64,000 bases of DNA from NCBI GenBank assembly GCA_025093555.1, contig JAIWNF010000086.1, positions 1-64,000 of the forward strand, read 5' to 3'. Shown here one piece after another: positions 1-11,920 of this stretch (position 1 is the stretch's first letter; every line of letters begins with the position of its first letter). The DNA comes from Circinella umbellata. Taxonomy: Eukaryota > Mucoromycota > Mucoromycetes > Mucorales > Lichtheimiaceae. The notes beneath the pieces were generated by a model. That model ran no database searches and was not told the origin of the DNA. It saw only the letters and a program-made list of their open reading frames with translations. The position numbers and the translations under genes are program-made.

Positions 1-87
1 CTCAGAGCAAACCTGATAAAGGAATATCAACAGATATATATCCAAGAAGAAATGAATAAGGATGATTCGGATGAAGATAGTGATTAA
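1..87 (+). CDS. C-terminal end of a protein truncated by the window edge
   Basis: The first frame is open from base 1 to a TAA at 85-87 and gives 28 residues, rich in Q/E/K and ending in the acidic tail EEMNKDDSDEDSD. The upstream part lies outside the window, so the family cannot be named. An acidic tail directly followed by AT-rich intergenic DNA is compatible with the end of a host gene or of a transposase. No splice signal is needed to explain the frame, but so short an open frame could also be chance. Confidence 0.35.
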   Translation, partial: LRANLIKEYQQIYIQEEMNKDDSDEDSD

Positions 88-3000
88 ATAATTCAAAGTG
101 GCCATTTAAGGCTATATCGGCAATGGTAAGTTTATTAACAGCAGCACAGCCAATAGGTTACTGTTGGCTAGACCACTAATAGCAGGCCTCCTTTGCATAA
201 TATTATTATTTAATAATATTATCGTTTCACATTCTTATTTGAAAATATTATTATTTTTATTTTTGTTTTTATATAAATACCATTCAAAATAATAATAATA
301 AAATTAACAATCAATTAACGAACGAACTAAATAACAACTGAATTATCAATTGGACTATTTATCTATCTAATTATCTATTAGTCTACTTGTTTCTTATTTT
401 ACTTCCTCACCTTCTTTATAATCATTTCCCTTGTGGCATAATTTATTGTGTTTCATCTACCGAAGAATTCTGGTTATTACTATTAACGTTAAGGTGCGGC
501 GATTAGTCATATAAATTTACAAGGGATCTGACATGTCGAATACCGCGCGGTGAATTCGAAGCCTTGATATATACTTTTTTAATTCCCCCCCAAATTTTTT
601 TTTATTTTTATTCTGACCCCCTATTTTTATTCTGACCCCCTATTTTTTTTAAATTTTTCCAAAATTAACCACGTGACACCCGATAAACAAGAAAATAACA
701 CAAAAATAATTAAAAAAATAGAAATTACACCTACTACCACAATCATCACCCCACCTAGTGTGCCAGAATCTGCTGTAAGACTTACTAGTTATAGCTAGCG
801 TTCTTCACAGATCGGATCGGATCGGATGGGTAGATGAAGGGTGTATGTATATTTTTTTTTGGCAGAAATACAGTCGAAGTAGGAAGAACCGTCGTATTGT
901 AGTGAATCAAAGAAAAGAGTGAAATAATCTATAATAAGTTTTGATTTGGAATGTAAAAAAAGGTATTGGATATTGTAAAAATTGTTATCATGATTGATTT
1001 GTCTTTCCGTATATAAGTATAATATAGCGTGATTGGTATTGGTTTAGATTGGTTCAGAATAAATATTGTACTTCAAACTGGTTCAAAGAAACAAAATAGT
1101 AGCATATTTTAATAAACAATGGCAATTGTAGAAAAGTACATGGTAATTTTTATTATAAATATAAAAATAAAATAAATAAATCCGTAATGTAAAAGATAAT
1201 ATAGTAGATGAAAGCTTTTTATAAAAAGAATACTTTTTGTTAAAAAAAGCAGAAATTATAAATATAAAGTGCGCGTGCGCGTGCGTATATAGTATGGCTG
1301 TGTGTTGAAAAAAAATTATGTGTGACAGCAAAAAAAAAAAAAGAGAAAACCAAGCTTCTTCAATCAAATCTTCGTTACTCCATTTAACACAGTCATCTTT
1401 TTTAATAATGGAAAATGATGATCCCAAATGAAACAACTAAGTTTGGTAGTCTTTTTTATTATATTATTTTAATCACTCATCATCATATCTATTTTACACA
1501 TGAATGAACATGTTCAATAACGCCAATAAGCATCTATTAGCTTAATGATTACAATATTACATCTTTGCTCTACTAACTATTGTGGATTGAGTTTATAGAC
1601 AAATATATTCTTTACAACAATCTACTTATTTACCAATGGATTTTAACAAATATTTTATTTAATCTTGGTCAATAAAACTATCTAATATACACCTTGATAA
1701 CCCTGTAGCCGGTGTGGATGTTTTTATATTAAATTTATAAGTAGATATATTTATTCAGCTACAACAGATGCTTATGTATTTTTATAGTGAGCACCAGTAA
1801 TATTATCGTATATTACAACGTAATTGTTTATTAAGATTTCTCAAGTTCTTTTGAGATAATATATGTTAAGCGATAATGATTTTAATATAATCAAATCTAG
1901 TACAGAGATATTATATTATCTGTATGTATTGAGTCTTTATAATGTGAATTTAGTTGTTATCAAATTCAAATACTACGTTTAATATGTAGTCAACAAATAA
2001 ATATATAAAATAAGTAAGATAATGATCTTAAGCTAATCCCTTGGATAAATAAAATAATTAAAACAACCCAATATACGGTGTTGAGTGATCAATAGAAAAT
2101 AAATTTAAAATAAAGTTGATATAACTTCAAAATTGATTGAATAACAGATTGATGATTTTTATTTGGTTTAAAAAAGTTGGGGTTTATATATCTTTTACAA
2201 TTGTTCCGCAGTAACTTTCTAATGTTATGCAGTTAAATCCGCAGCAACTGTTTAATGTCGCGCAGTTATTACATGTGATTGTTTAATTAATTAATTGGGG
2301 GGATATTTATATTAAGTTGTTGTACAATAGATTGATTCGTGTAAAAGGTAATAGAAATGAGAATATTCTTATATGAATAATTATTCTGAATATTCGTGTA
2401 TAAAAATAGAAATAAGAAAAGTTGTTTATGTAAGGGTTACAACCCTACAAAACAACTAGCATTACTTAATTTTATTATCAAAGCTCCTTCTTTCTTATAT
2501 ATCCCTATCTTTGACATAATTGCTTTTATATAACTGGACACTGTGCTTGATGATTGGTAAGTGGTACTACTCTTTCTTTTTACACACATACTCTTTCTCT
2601 GAATTATATTACTATAATGTATTTGTTTACTAATGGTGGTAGTATTTTATTTTATTTTTGTTTGAGTAGATTTTATAACTTATGCAAATAATCATTGAAA
2701 AAAAAGTGCTGCGGATATGGGTTGATATTATGGTTTATATACTTGGATTTGGATGATGAATATTTGGATAATGAACATTTGGACTGTACAAAATAGAGAG
2801 AGCATTAAGGTTTATAATTATATTATATATATCACTATGGTAATACAAATATTCAATAAACTATTCTAGATGTCTTCTTCAACAATGGTTATTTTTTTTA
2901 TTTGCTATTCTTCGTTTTGGAAAGGGACAAATATTAGTATTATTATGAAATAATATAGGAAATGTTGTGACATAAATAATTTGAGGAATAATATGTTATA

Positions 3001-3238
3001 AGAAATATAATGAATAGGGATCAAGTAATAACATTTCAACATCTTTGGGATTAGATCATTTCAAAAAGTTTAGATCTAAAAAGTTTGATGGATCTTTGAG
3101 TTGATAAAATAATATTTGTCACATTTATTGACTTGCTACACGTACATTAAAAATGCGGCATACTTTTTCAATCCAATGTTTTTATGTTTTTTTTATAAAC
3201 ACCTATAAAAAAAACACCCATTACCACTTTCAATCTTT
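88..3238. other. gene-free AT-rich stretch with small tandem repeats
   Basis: No convincing coding exon was found on either strand. It holds two tandem copies of a 19-bp unit around 603-640 (TTATTCTGACCCCC core), a short GATCG tandem at 810-829, a GCGTGC purine/pyrimidine run near 1270 and many A/T homopolymers. The minus-strand open frame at 1083-1436 is mostly poly-F/L/H low complexity and is not called. Confidence 0.6.
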
Positions 3239-3261
3239 CGGATGACTGCATCATCGGATCG

Positions 3262-3352
3262 GATGATACACCCATCTGCATCCGCATCCGCATCCGTAAA
3301 GACCCATCTGCATCCAAACTTGCGGATGCAGATGCGGATTGGATGAGCGGAT
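3262..3352. repeat. GCATCC / GGATGC inverted hexamer repeat at the head of the LINE relic
   Basis: Tandem GCATCC hexamers at about 3272-3296 are followed, after about 25 bp, by the complementary GGATGC/GGATTGGATG series at 3322-3351, so the block can fold into a hairpin. Related GGATCGGATG units occur just upstream and at 810-829. The repeat lies directly at the start of the degenerate LINE frame and may be its 5' untranslated region or an insertion hot spot; that is inference. Confidence 0.6.
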
Positions 3353-5430
3353 GTCGGATGAGATGAAGAACACTAGTTATAGCAGCAAACGGCGTGCATC
3401 AGATAACACTATTCGTGCTTCATTAATTCCTATTGCTAAAAAAGCAAATATTAGTAATAAGGAATATAACAAAAATAATAATCTCATATCATCCTCTGAT
3501 AACAGTATCGTACTCACATCTACTATGCCAGCCAAAAAACCACCACCGCATAAACCCCATGTAAAATCATCCTCACCACCTATTGAGCCTGATTATATTT
3601 AGTATATTGATTAAAAGCTTGAGCCATAGGCCATTGACAATAATCGTAGATTTAAAGCACAACACGATTAACTTCTGGATCTACAAAAACAAAATAATAA
3701 TGCTTTAATTAAAAGTCAAAACATTATTTAAAAAATCGAAACCTCCAGGAAAAGATGCAACAGCTCTTAACTAAAAATGAATCAGTTAAAAAGGAATTGG
3801 CTGAAGCACGTGTCTTAATTGAAAAAACTTCAACAAGCCACAGATTAATAGTAACAACAACAACATTATGCATTGTATGACAATACTAATGCATCAAATG
3901 ATAGAATGGATTATCATGAGGAAAATGATGGCTTGGGACAATCTTGCCATGCCCCATCAAAAAATGATATGCCAGCTGTTGAACAAAAAATTCGTTAGCA
4001 AGTACAACAACAAAAACAACAAAAGCACCAACAACAAAATGCACTAGCTAAGAAATTAACTTATGCCTCAATTACCAGCAAAAATAACAAAAACAACAAA
4101 AACAATAATAAAAAAATAAAAAACCTATAATAAAAACTGTTCAAGCACCAATAGCAGCAATGATCCCATAGGCCGGTTGTACATTCCAACCCATAGATCC
4201 CTCCACACCTCAGGATTATACATTTGTGTATCTACCTTCTCCTTATCGTATGCCTTATAGCGAAGTAAGGAAACGACTTCGTATATTGGGTGTTGCACAA
4301 GCACAGGTGTTGGATATCCATTTTCTAATAAATGGAATTGTAGGTCTATTGGTCCATAACTCTTTTAAGAACGACCTAGTAACTGCACTTACTAAAGGTG
4401 GCATCAAGCTCATGGATTTTGATTCATTATCACCTAATGTAATTATGGATCCAAGATTGGATAGTCTTATAGAAACTGAAAAAATTAAGCAGGCACAAGA
4501 CATCCATCAGCGCCTTATTTTCCGTACCTGCTTGCAGATCCCCTAAGCTTATCTGGGTAATGCAATTATCTGATATTTTTCTTCGGATGATTACTCCAGT
4601 CCTAATAAGCTACTACTTGCCATGATGACCGAATATCAACAACATCCACCATCACCAATCCAATGCCAGCATCAAGAATTAACTCCAGCAGAATCAGCAG
4701 CAACATTTTTTACATCAGCACCACCATCAAAAAGCAGCAACAAAGAGGGAGAAGATATTGATATGGATGATTCTTCATCCAAAAAAATCTGACAGTACCA
4801 ACCCTGAACCCCCAGTAGTAACTAATAATCAATGAGTGATACATTTAAAATTGCTCAGCTCAATGCAAATGGTATGGAAAAGTCACCAGATGTGTTATTT
4901 TTATATAATTGTACTGAAAATAATATTGACATTTTATTACTAACTGAAACATTCTTACTATCTGGCAAACTAAATACATCATGGACGCAATATCATAATT
5001 ACGTGCAGACTTCAGGCAATATATAGGTTGGGTTTGGCGGGCTATCACTACTCACACGTCCTGATTCTCCTTACCATGTTCACATTCATCCCCATCCAAA
5101 TCGTTACACCATCACATGCACAGTTGAATCATACACGATTCATTCACTTTACTTACCTCCGTTTCTCACTATCAATAAATATTCTGAAACAATCATCAAC
5201 CTTACCATCAACGATAACACCATCATCCTTGGCGATTTAAATACTTGATTAGGCTCACAACTTAGTGATCAACGTGATAATAATCAAGCGCCTTTTTTTT
5301 ATAACTGGCTTCTTGACCATGGACCTGTTCTGTGGAATGAAACGCTGGCTTATGGAATAGCAACATTTTATAAACCATCAGTTGGATCAAGCATCATTGA
5401 TTTTTTTATATCAGCAGCAATAGCCGTCAG
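3339..5430 (+). mobile_element. degenerate non-LTR (LINE) retrotransposon, ORF1 remnant plus endonuclease domain
   Basis: Two blocks on the plus strand. 3339-4546 is a broken ORF1-like region with many in-frame stops; it is rich in K/N/Q/P, and its best-preserved stretch is 4226-4546. 4832-5430 is an endonuclease/exonuclease/phosphatase domain like that of LINE ORF2: it starts with a KIAQLNANG strand, continues with NNIDILLLTETFL and has the IILGDLN motif near 5215-5240. One frame runs through the domain but has TAG at 5024-5026 and TGA at 5246-5248. No reverse transcriptase follows, so the copy is truncated at about 5430. This is a dead fragment. LINE elements are known components of Mucoromycota genomes; the exact clade cannot be fixed from this piece. 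Confidence 0.75.
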
Positions 5431-5843
5431 AGCACTATTACTTGTAGTTCGAACGAGTTGAGAGGTATTACATTGCATATAGACTGGGAACTTTGTGCTG
5501 GTTGTATTTTACAGAGGTCTGCATATAGACTTTTAGTATATAATTTTTTTTAGTGGTAGAATCAGTATCAAAATTGATAATTTAATTATATTCAATGGCA
5601 AAAATTAACGTTTTTATTATGAAATTTATGAAATTTAATATAAGCTAAATAAAAGAAGGGGATGGTTTCTATTTTATGGCTAAATATTACGTTGATAAAG
5701 ACTAACCAAAAGGGGTGGGATAATAACAAAAAGAAGAAAGAATGGCAATTATAACATAGAGATGTATAGACTATAGTAAGATGGAGGTGGTTAGTTTATG
5801 GATCTTGAAAGTATACACAATATATATATATATACAATTGTGC

Positions 5844-8217
5844 TTAATGGTAATTATGGCTGGTAATGCATTGACGATGTCGGTCTCGGGTTGGTGATAG
5901 CTGATGACAATCTAAAGCATTCGATGAAGATCTTTTGTGCGCAGAAAATACACTTGATTCCTTTTTTTTACAGCGTTGTTCATAAATGTAAAGAATATTA
6001 AAAATAATATCAAGGTCGATTAAGTATTTTCTGAGATTACTTACTGCTGAGGGAACTGTAATGTTTCCAATCTCGATCATTGTATATATGCTGTCTGCCG
6101 TAAGTATCGAGATATAGAAAGTTGTGGTAAAGCCTATATACAAAATAAAGCACAAAAGCATTATTATTGAATATATAAATTTTTGACCCTAGTACATTTT
6201 AATTTGATGACTTACCAACTGTTTGTATTGCTAAGCACCCATTTAAGTTGTAATTATTAATTGCCTCCTTTGTTATAGATCAATCCCGTCTATAGTGAAC
6301 TTTTAACCAGGTCTAAAATGATACAGTAGAAAAAGAGGTTAATTTTTTATTTTTCCAGCCCAGTAGCCCTTCTATACTGCTGAGCCGGCTTGTACAACCC
6401 ATATAACCATGAGTTCGCTTTAACCGAAGTCTGCCTGTTACCCAAGTCTGTAACATCCTTAAAAAATAATCCTAAATGAATAAGATATTTACTAATTGCA
6501 AAGTTATTTGAGCATTGTTGTATACTCTTGATCTCTCCAAACCTGACGTTTTTTGTAAATGTTACGCCTCAGAAGGCAGATATCATCACGTCAGAACAAT
6601 CATTTAGTGAAGTGGGGCTGTGGGGGCATCCATCGAGTTTGTACTTATCCTATGTTTAATATATTTAATGTTTATTTATCAAGGGCTGTGAGCATTCAAC
6701 AACTGCAATAACTGTTGCAAACTCTTACCATCTGAAAAAGTATCCTTTTTCTGGATTTTCAAATAAAGATGACAGAGCTGCATTTAAATAACGGGTACAA
6801 AGCTCTTGTGCCTGTATTTCATCCATTCTTTCGTCTTTGGGAAGCGTTGATAGCCTGAACGTTAAAAAAGAGTTAAGTGATAATGTTCTTTTTTTTCTAA
6901 CAAGTGTGTACAATGGAGGTTTGCTTACAATTGTGCTACTGATAGAATAATTGTTGAGGCACATTCGTTGGCGTTTTCTGCAATCTAGTATAGCATGGAT
7001 TGAGCTGCCAAACATGTCATATTCTCATTATTTACATTCTAAAGAGAAAGTACATACAAAAAAGAAATCAGTACATAGCAGTTTAAAAAATCAGAAAGCT
7101 AACTATCACTATTTAATCTTGCCGTAACAACTTTTTTCAATTCATTGAATAAATTTTTATCAAATAATTTCCCGTATTTTCCAAACTGGAAATCTTCTTT
7201 TAGATAATCTTGTAACTCATGGATGCCTGCAGTACCAAATGTAGTATACAAATCATTATGAATCCGACCAGGTCTTACCAACAAGATAGACGACAAAGCT
7301 CTATAATTAAACGAAGAAGAAGAAAAAAGTTAAACTAATACTTTAGATACAATAGGTTAATAAAAAACAAAAAGCATACAATATATGATGGACATTGGTT
7401 TCCATAAAAAGTAGTTGGTTGCTTGTTATTGACATTTGAAAATTGTAAAAGCATTGGGAGACGTCAAATCCGCTGGGAAGACAAAACCTATCGCTGCTTG
7501 AAGGTCTCTGGATTGATGAGGAGGATTGTATGCGCTGACTGGCGTCATTTTGATGTGCTCTACTACTGCTACTTCTTCTGCTACTGCTACTGCTACGTCT
7601 CCGTCTACTTCTTCTGCTACTGCTACGACTACTGCTTCGATTACTGCAGTGACTATGGCTACGACTACGGGCACTGCTACTATTCTTACTGCTTCTTCTG
7701 TTAATACTACTGTTGCTACTTTTATATGTCTTGTAGATATTAGTGGTAAAAGTTCAATTTTTTGTTATAATTTATGCTTCCCACCTCTTGATTCCACTTT
7801 ATACTTACTGTTCCATTATAATTGTCACTATTATGAATCAAAGAAGATCCTTGCCCCGAAATATTAATTACTGCTATTGTTGAAGATGATGCTTGCGCTT
7901 CTTGATCCTAATTTATATCACTATCCAGCTTTTATTAATACTATTAGTACAATCTGTTTAATGATTTTCCTTTCTCTTATACATGTAAAATACTTTACCT
8001 TTGATAAGATGTTTTCTATGTGTACTTTTACATTATTCGCAAGATTTTTCTTTTCCTTCATATTAATCAGTTGGTTGTGAAAATTGTCCAATAACGCAAT
8101 ATTTTTGGATTTTCGACTTTGTCGTTTGTTGGTATAATCGAGATAACTATCAAAGCTCCATTGTGCGAGAAGAGTATCTTGAAAGTATTGATTTTGAATA
8201 AATGGTCTTTTGCTCAT
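5844..8217 (-). pseudogene. copy A of an uncharacterised PD-(D/E)XK-like family, ten-exon relic
   Basis: Ten exons join in phase: 8217-7999, 7907-7809, 7729-7380, 7300-7104, 6977-6929, 6854-6729, 6542-6455, 6264-6216, 6133-6045, 5960-5844 (1383 nt, 460 residues). Order: polar N-terminus, an S/R-rich segment coded by triplet repeats, a helical domain (HHILALSSILLVRPG), a QLLSTLPKDE helix, then FGEIK and a hydrophobic C-terminus (LAIQTVGFTTTFY). Copy B at 19,416-23,298 aligns along this whole order: HLILSLSSILL, SQLLQHLPVD, FGEVK, LAIHVVG. Between exons 6 and 7 a recognisable counterpart of B's CPD...E-x-K block is present (6570-6650) but carries a TGA and is out of frame, so the putative catalytic Asp is lost unless that segment is skipped. 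Some splice sites are weak (7104, 6455, 7729). Function is unknown; the nuclease-fold idea rests on motif spacing only. Confidence 0.6.
7557..7720 (-). repeat. imperfect trinucleotide repeat coding an SR-rich segment in copy A
   Basis: Plus-strand CTA/CTG/CTT/CGT triplets run for about 160 bp. In the minus-strand frame of copy A they read as AGT/AGC/AGA/CGT codons and give alternating Ser and Arg. In the other minus-strand frames they give Ala/Val-rich or Leu-rich nonsense. The SR reading joins the flanking exon sequence without a break, which supports the exon model. Copy B has a Pro/Ser/Thr-rich linker at the same place. Confidence 0.6.
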
Positions 8218-8886
8218 GACAATTATGACGTTATGAAGAAGGGGGACTGAAAGCTGTTGGAGCAGTAAATTATCCCTTTAATAGGACGGCATCCAAAAAG
8301 TTAGGCCAAGCTGCAGTGCTTATATTGACTCTGGTGTCTTTTGTGTGCCGTAAATTGATCACATTGTAGATGTTAAAAATATTTTAAGCACGTACCTATA
8401 ATATCCTCAATAACTTCTGATACTTAATAATATGATATAAGAGCTTTACAGTAATAAGAATATGTATATAGATAGTTCGCGGTATTCTTATTCACGAGCA
8501 AGCAATTATGAATATTCTTTACTTTATTAATCCTCTCATAAAGCATTGTACCAAAGTATTTTATTTTCCAGAATAATTCACCAACAAAAAGTGCGTGGAT
8601 CTTTAGACCGTTAATTGGCACATGTAAACACAAGTAAGTAAACATAAACAGTAAACATGTAATACAAAAACGCTTATTCAATCCATAGTGACCCATTACT
8701 TCAAGACAAAGAAGTCCGACAAGTTTATGCTCGATGTATTTATTCAATCAATAAAACGCGCTTTTTATTTGTATAAATGACTTTATGATACTAATTTCTT
8801 ATTAGTGACGAAACGAAACGAGAGCTATAAATGAAGCTTCTTGATGACGTATTGTTGCGAATGAAATATATATATGAACTGGGAGG

Positions 8887-9537
8887 GTGTTGCAGGGATC
8901 AACTATAGACAGAAAACGGACAAGGAAAAAAAAAGGAGAGAAAAAACGCTCTAAGGACTCACTAATAGTAGTGATACATTTTCACGTCAGCCTCGTGGGT
9001 CATACAATACAGTGGAAGAATATTAAAGTCGCAAAAATGATCAATTTATTACAAGAGTTTGAAGGGATGTCAATTAGTGTTGCTAAACTGTGTGTTAATC
9101 AATGGAACGAAGCACACAACAATGGTGAAGATATATTTCCAGGATCATCTAAAAAGACTGGTGCTAAACCAAAGCTTACAGATGAGCATACAGTTTTTAT
9201 CTTTGAAAAAATTCATGAACAACCAACAATCAGTTGTAATGATGTTACCAATTTACTTTGTCAGCATTTCAAAGGTTTGGATATTACTAGTCGTGCTGTT
9301 AATGAGCATATGTGCAAGAAATGTCATCTTACTAACTAGCGCACAGTTCGTCAACTTGCTGCTCGTGATGATGATGTAAATATTTTACAACGGTATGAAT
9401 TTGTATCAGCATGGATGGCACTTGGAATCAACTTCTTTTCCGAATGTATTCTCATTGATGAGGCTGGGTTCAATAGAAATATGCATCGATCTCAAGGTTG
9501 GTCTGAGCTTAACCTACAGGTTTATTTAGCACCAAAA
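8887..9537 (+). mobile_element. IS630/Tc1-mariner-like transposase, N-terminal half
   Basis: The frame gives a helix-turn-helix region (LLQEFEGMSISVAKLCVNQW), a linker (GAKPKLTDEHTVFIFEKI), a second HTH-like part, and the first catalytic aspartate in ILIDEAGFNRNMHRSQGWS near 9450-9500. A TAG at 9337-9339 interrupts it after CHLTN, but the same frame continues to 9537. It stops just after the first DDE block. The missing C-terminal half is found inverted at 10405-9905. Known of the family: IS630/Tc1 transposases use three acidic residues, D...D...(D/E), for cut-and-paste at TA sites. This copy is inactive. Confidence 0.75.
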
Positions 9538-9904
9538 ATAATAAAAAATTGAAAATACACGAGGTATTACTTCAAATGAATTCACAAATAAGACACAAAG
9601 TCCGAGGTATTTTTTTTTGGGTTGCATATACTGTTGGAAGTTAAATTTGGTCACCAAAAATGAAAATGAGCCGCTATTTGAAAATGGGCCAAAATTAAGT
9701 GAGTTATCGAAATTGAGCCATCTAATTTTGATATTGAGTCATATCCAATGAATATGAGCTATCAGACAATGAAAAAGAATATAATCAAAATGAAACGTAA
9801 TAGTCTTTGTGCTTTATATTTATGTATATCTAAAAAAGAGTAACTATATAATAAATTTATTTTTTATAATTCTTTTTCACCTGCCAAACAGTGGTCCCAA
9901 AAGG

Positions 9905-10405
9905 TTAATGAATGTTTGATCCAAGCTTGACAATCTTCACGGAAATGTATTCTGATGCCCTTTTAATGTGATCACTTAGTTTAGTATTAAGTCTCACTGA
10001 AGCAGGATCTTCATTAACCAAATCTTTAAGTTTCGACCAAAATTCCTCAATAGAGTTCAAAAAAGGTGAGTATGGAGGGAGATAAATAATCTCAAAACTA
10101 CGTTCAGTAACCCAATCCTTAACATCAATTGTTTTGTGAATAGCGGCATTATCCATAACAAGATATCGATATGGGAGATCATGGGCTTTAATATTGGTAA
10201 GTGCTTGTTCAATAAACTCCATAAAATCACTACTAGTTGTCCCTTTTTTAGGTGCTAGATCATTAGCTTTTCTTTTTTTGTTTGTTGGTGCACAAGCCTC
10301 TCGTTTTGACAATGTAATGCCATCATGGGCAGTAATAGCTTCCAATACACTGATGTTTTGGTCCTTTTGTTTCCGTAGTAATTTTGCATGGTGATCCAAC
10401 GTCAA
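9905..10405 (-). mobile_element. IS630/Tc1-mariner-like transposase, C-terminal half, inverted
   Basis: The frame starts within the protein (QNISVLEAITAHDGI), has the second catalytic Asp in YLVMDNAAIHK and the third acidic residue in LPPYSPFLNSIEEFWSKLK, the classic IS630-type signature. It ends at 9905. A CAGTGGTCCC sequence at 9889-9898, a few bases past the stop, resembles the end of a Tc1-type terminal repeat, but no matching left end was found. The residues start almost where the plus-strand half at 8887-9537 ends, so one transposase gene was probably split by an inversion of about 9540-10410; two independently truncated copies would also explain it. Confidence 0.8.
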
Positions 10406-11036
10406 AAAAAGTTGTGACCCCCGCTTAAAATTTTGCCGGACCTATTCGGACTTTGTGAATCACAACTTGTACAATATTTTTAAAATGTTTTACAAACACA
10501 CCACATGAGAAGCTACTTTTTGCGTTAAATATGAGAGGGTTATTTTATTGTCCTGATAAATCAGGTACAAACATTTTAGATAATATTAGTTCTTAGATAT
10601 AGATTAAAAAGAAAAACTTTCTCCTTCAACATGAAAAATCAGTAGAATAGTCTCATACAATAAGGAACTATCCGAAGCAAAATAAATCACGTACGTATGT
10701 CATTTTAAGTACCAGCTTCCTGTCATCAACAATTGATTTCTTATTGTAACAACATGGAGTATCGCGCAGTTATTGCAGATAAAAAAAGTCATAACAATGA
10801 AAAATTCATCTTTGTTCACTACAACAGATCGGTTCTTTGGGCTGTTATAAAATAAATGTGCTGTGGTTGTCAGATAGTATATATACAATCAAAATTTTCT
10901 GAAAATGAAATCAGCAGAAATAAAAAAAGAAAAGTTATACCTTATGACAGCACACTTTATTGTATAGTTTATATGTTTCGCTCTCCATTGCTGAGTTTTA
11001 TATCTTTACATATGTTCTGAAAAAGAAACAGTAATT

Positions 11037-11069
<33 letters not shown>

Positions 11070-11597
11070 ATATACTGTGTAAAGTCTATTAAGATAATGT
11101 TGCTGCAAAGATCTTTGGATACATTTTGTGTGAGTGACATCACTCTTTAGAGGTACCATGACTACAAAAGTAATAGTCGAGCACGTAGTTTTGTACACAT
11201 TCAAGTAAATATCAGATCAATGACTCATTAATATGATAGGCTGTACCACCGAAAAACACTTGTTTTATGCATACAGTAGATCAGAGTCACCTATCAAACA
11301 ATGAGTTTGTATTAGCAACACAAAGATTTTTTATGCGTTGATTGTTTGCTGCAACATGTAGCTCTATTTAAATCATTCCAGGCTTAAATTTATTGTTGGG
11401 TTATATGTGGTCAAGAATAAACAATGAGAGTGATAGAAACGATACAAAACACCTTTTATATTAAAGAGTCTATTAGCAACAATGTGTTAATCGCTATTTT
11501 TTTATTCATGTATCTTTTCTTTATACGTAGCCAAGTTATAACTTAAAGAATCTGCTGTCGTCAATGGAATAAAAGTGAAAAAAAGGGATGTTAAAAA
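10406..11597. other. intergenic stretch, (TA)n microsatellite
   Basis: No coding exon is supported. A perfect TA dinucleotide run lies at about 11041-11064. Next to the transposase half is a T-rich/CCCCCGC sequence near 10400-10421 that vaguely resembles the CGGGGG end of the TIR element at 19.1 kb. Nothing else is recognised. Confidence 0.5.
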
Positions 11598-11607
11598 TAT
11601 ATAAAAG
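11598..11607 (+). promoter_or_regulatory. TATA box of the zinc-knuckle microprotein gene
   Basis: TATATAAAAG sits about 122 bp upstream of the ATG at 11729 and is followed by a pyrimidine/adenine-rich leader with CAAAC and AACAAG repeats, as in other promoters of this window. It is the best TATA match in the region. Confidence 0.45.
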
Positions 11608-11728
11608 AACGCTTTTTTTTAAAACAAGCAGAACATTAACAAACCAAACAAACTAACAAGACACAAAAGACTCTTTTTCTGATACATCAAACTTTCTTAC
11701 CAACAAGAACAACTTATTACTATTCAAA

Positions 11729-11920
11729 ATGCCTTGCATGTTTTGCGGAAAGAAAGATCATACTTACAGGTATGTAATTTCTATTATTTTCTAGGAGCGA
11801 AAAAAAAATACCTCGCAATATACACTTCATCTAGAAATTTAGTACTAATATTTGACTCTATGTTTTTTTTATATTATATTCAGTGGTTGCCCTTATGTCT
11901 ACCGTGGCCCCAGAAAATAA
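11729..11920 (+). CDS. 25-residue CCHC zinc-knuckle microprotein, two exons
   Basis: Exon 11729-11769 and exon 11884-11920 join in phase 2 across a 114-nt intron (GTATGT...TTCAG). The product is 25 residues: an N-terminal MPCMFCGKKDHTY, then SGCPYVYRGPRK. The cysteines and histidine are spaced C-x2-C-x4-H-x4-C, the exact spacing of a retroviral-type zinc knuckle, and the intron falls between the His and the last Cys, so splicing makes the finger. A TATA box lies upstream and an AATAAAG signal at about 12041. Zinc knuckles bind single-stranded RNA or DNA; a protein that is only one knuckle with a basic tail is unusual. An alternative acceptor at about 11800 would give a longer isoform without the last Cys. 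Function unknown; it could also be one exon pair of a larger missed gene. Confidence 0.6.

Noticed and set aside
1083..1436. 117-codon minus-strand frame
   Set aside because: Mostly F/L/H/Y runs from poly-T and GTGCGC repeats; only about 25 residues at its start look protein-like and no splice partner was found.
7423..7867. Plus-strand Thr/Ala/Ser and Cys/Tyr-rich frames
   Set aside because: They are the other-strand readings of the triplet repeat in copy A; the minus-strand SR reading joins exons in phase, these do not.
9889..9898. CAGTGGTCCC as a confirmed transposon terminus
   Set aside because: Right position for a Tc1-type end but no partner repeat and no flanking TA, so it is only mentioned.
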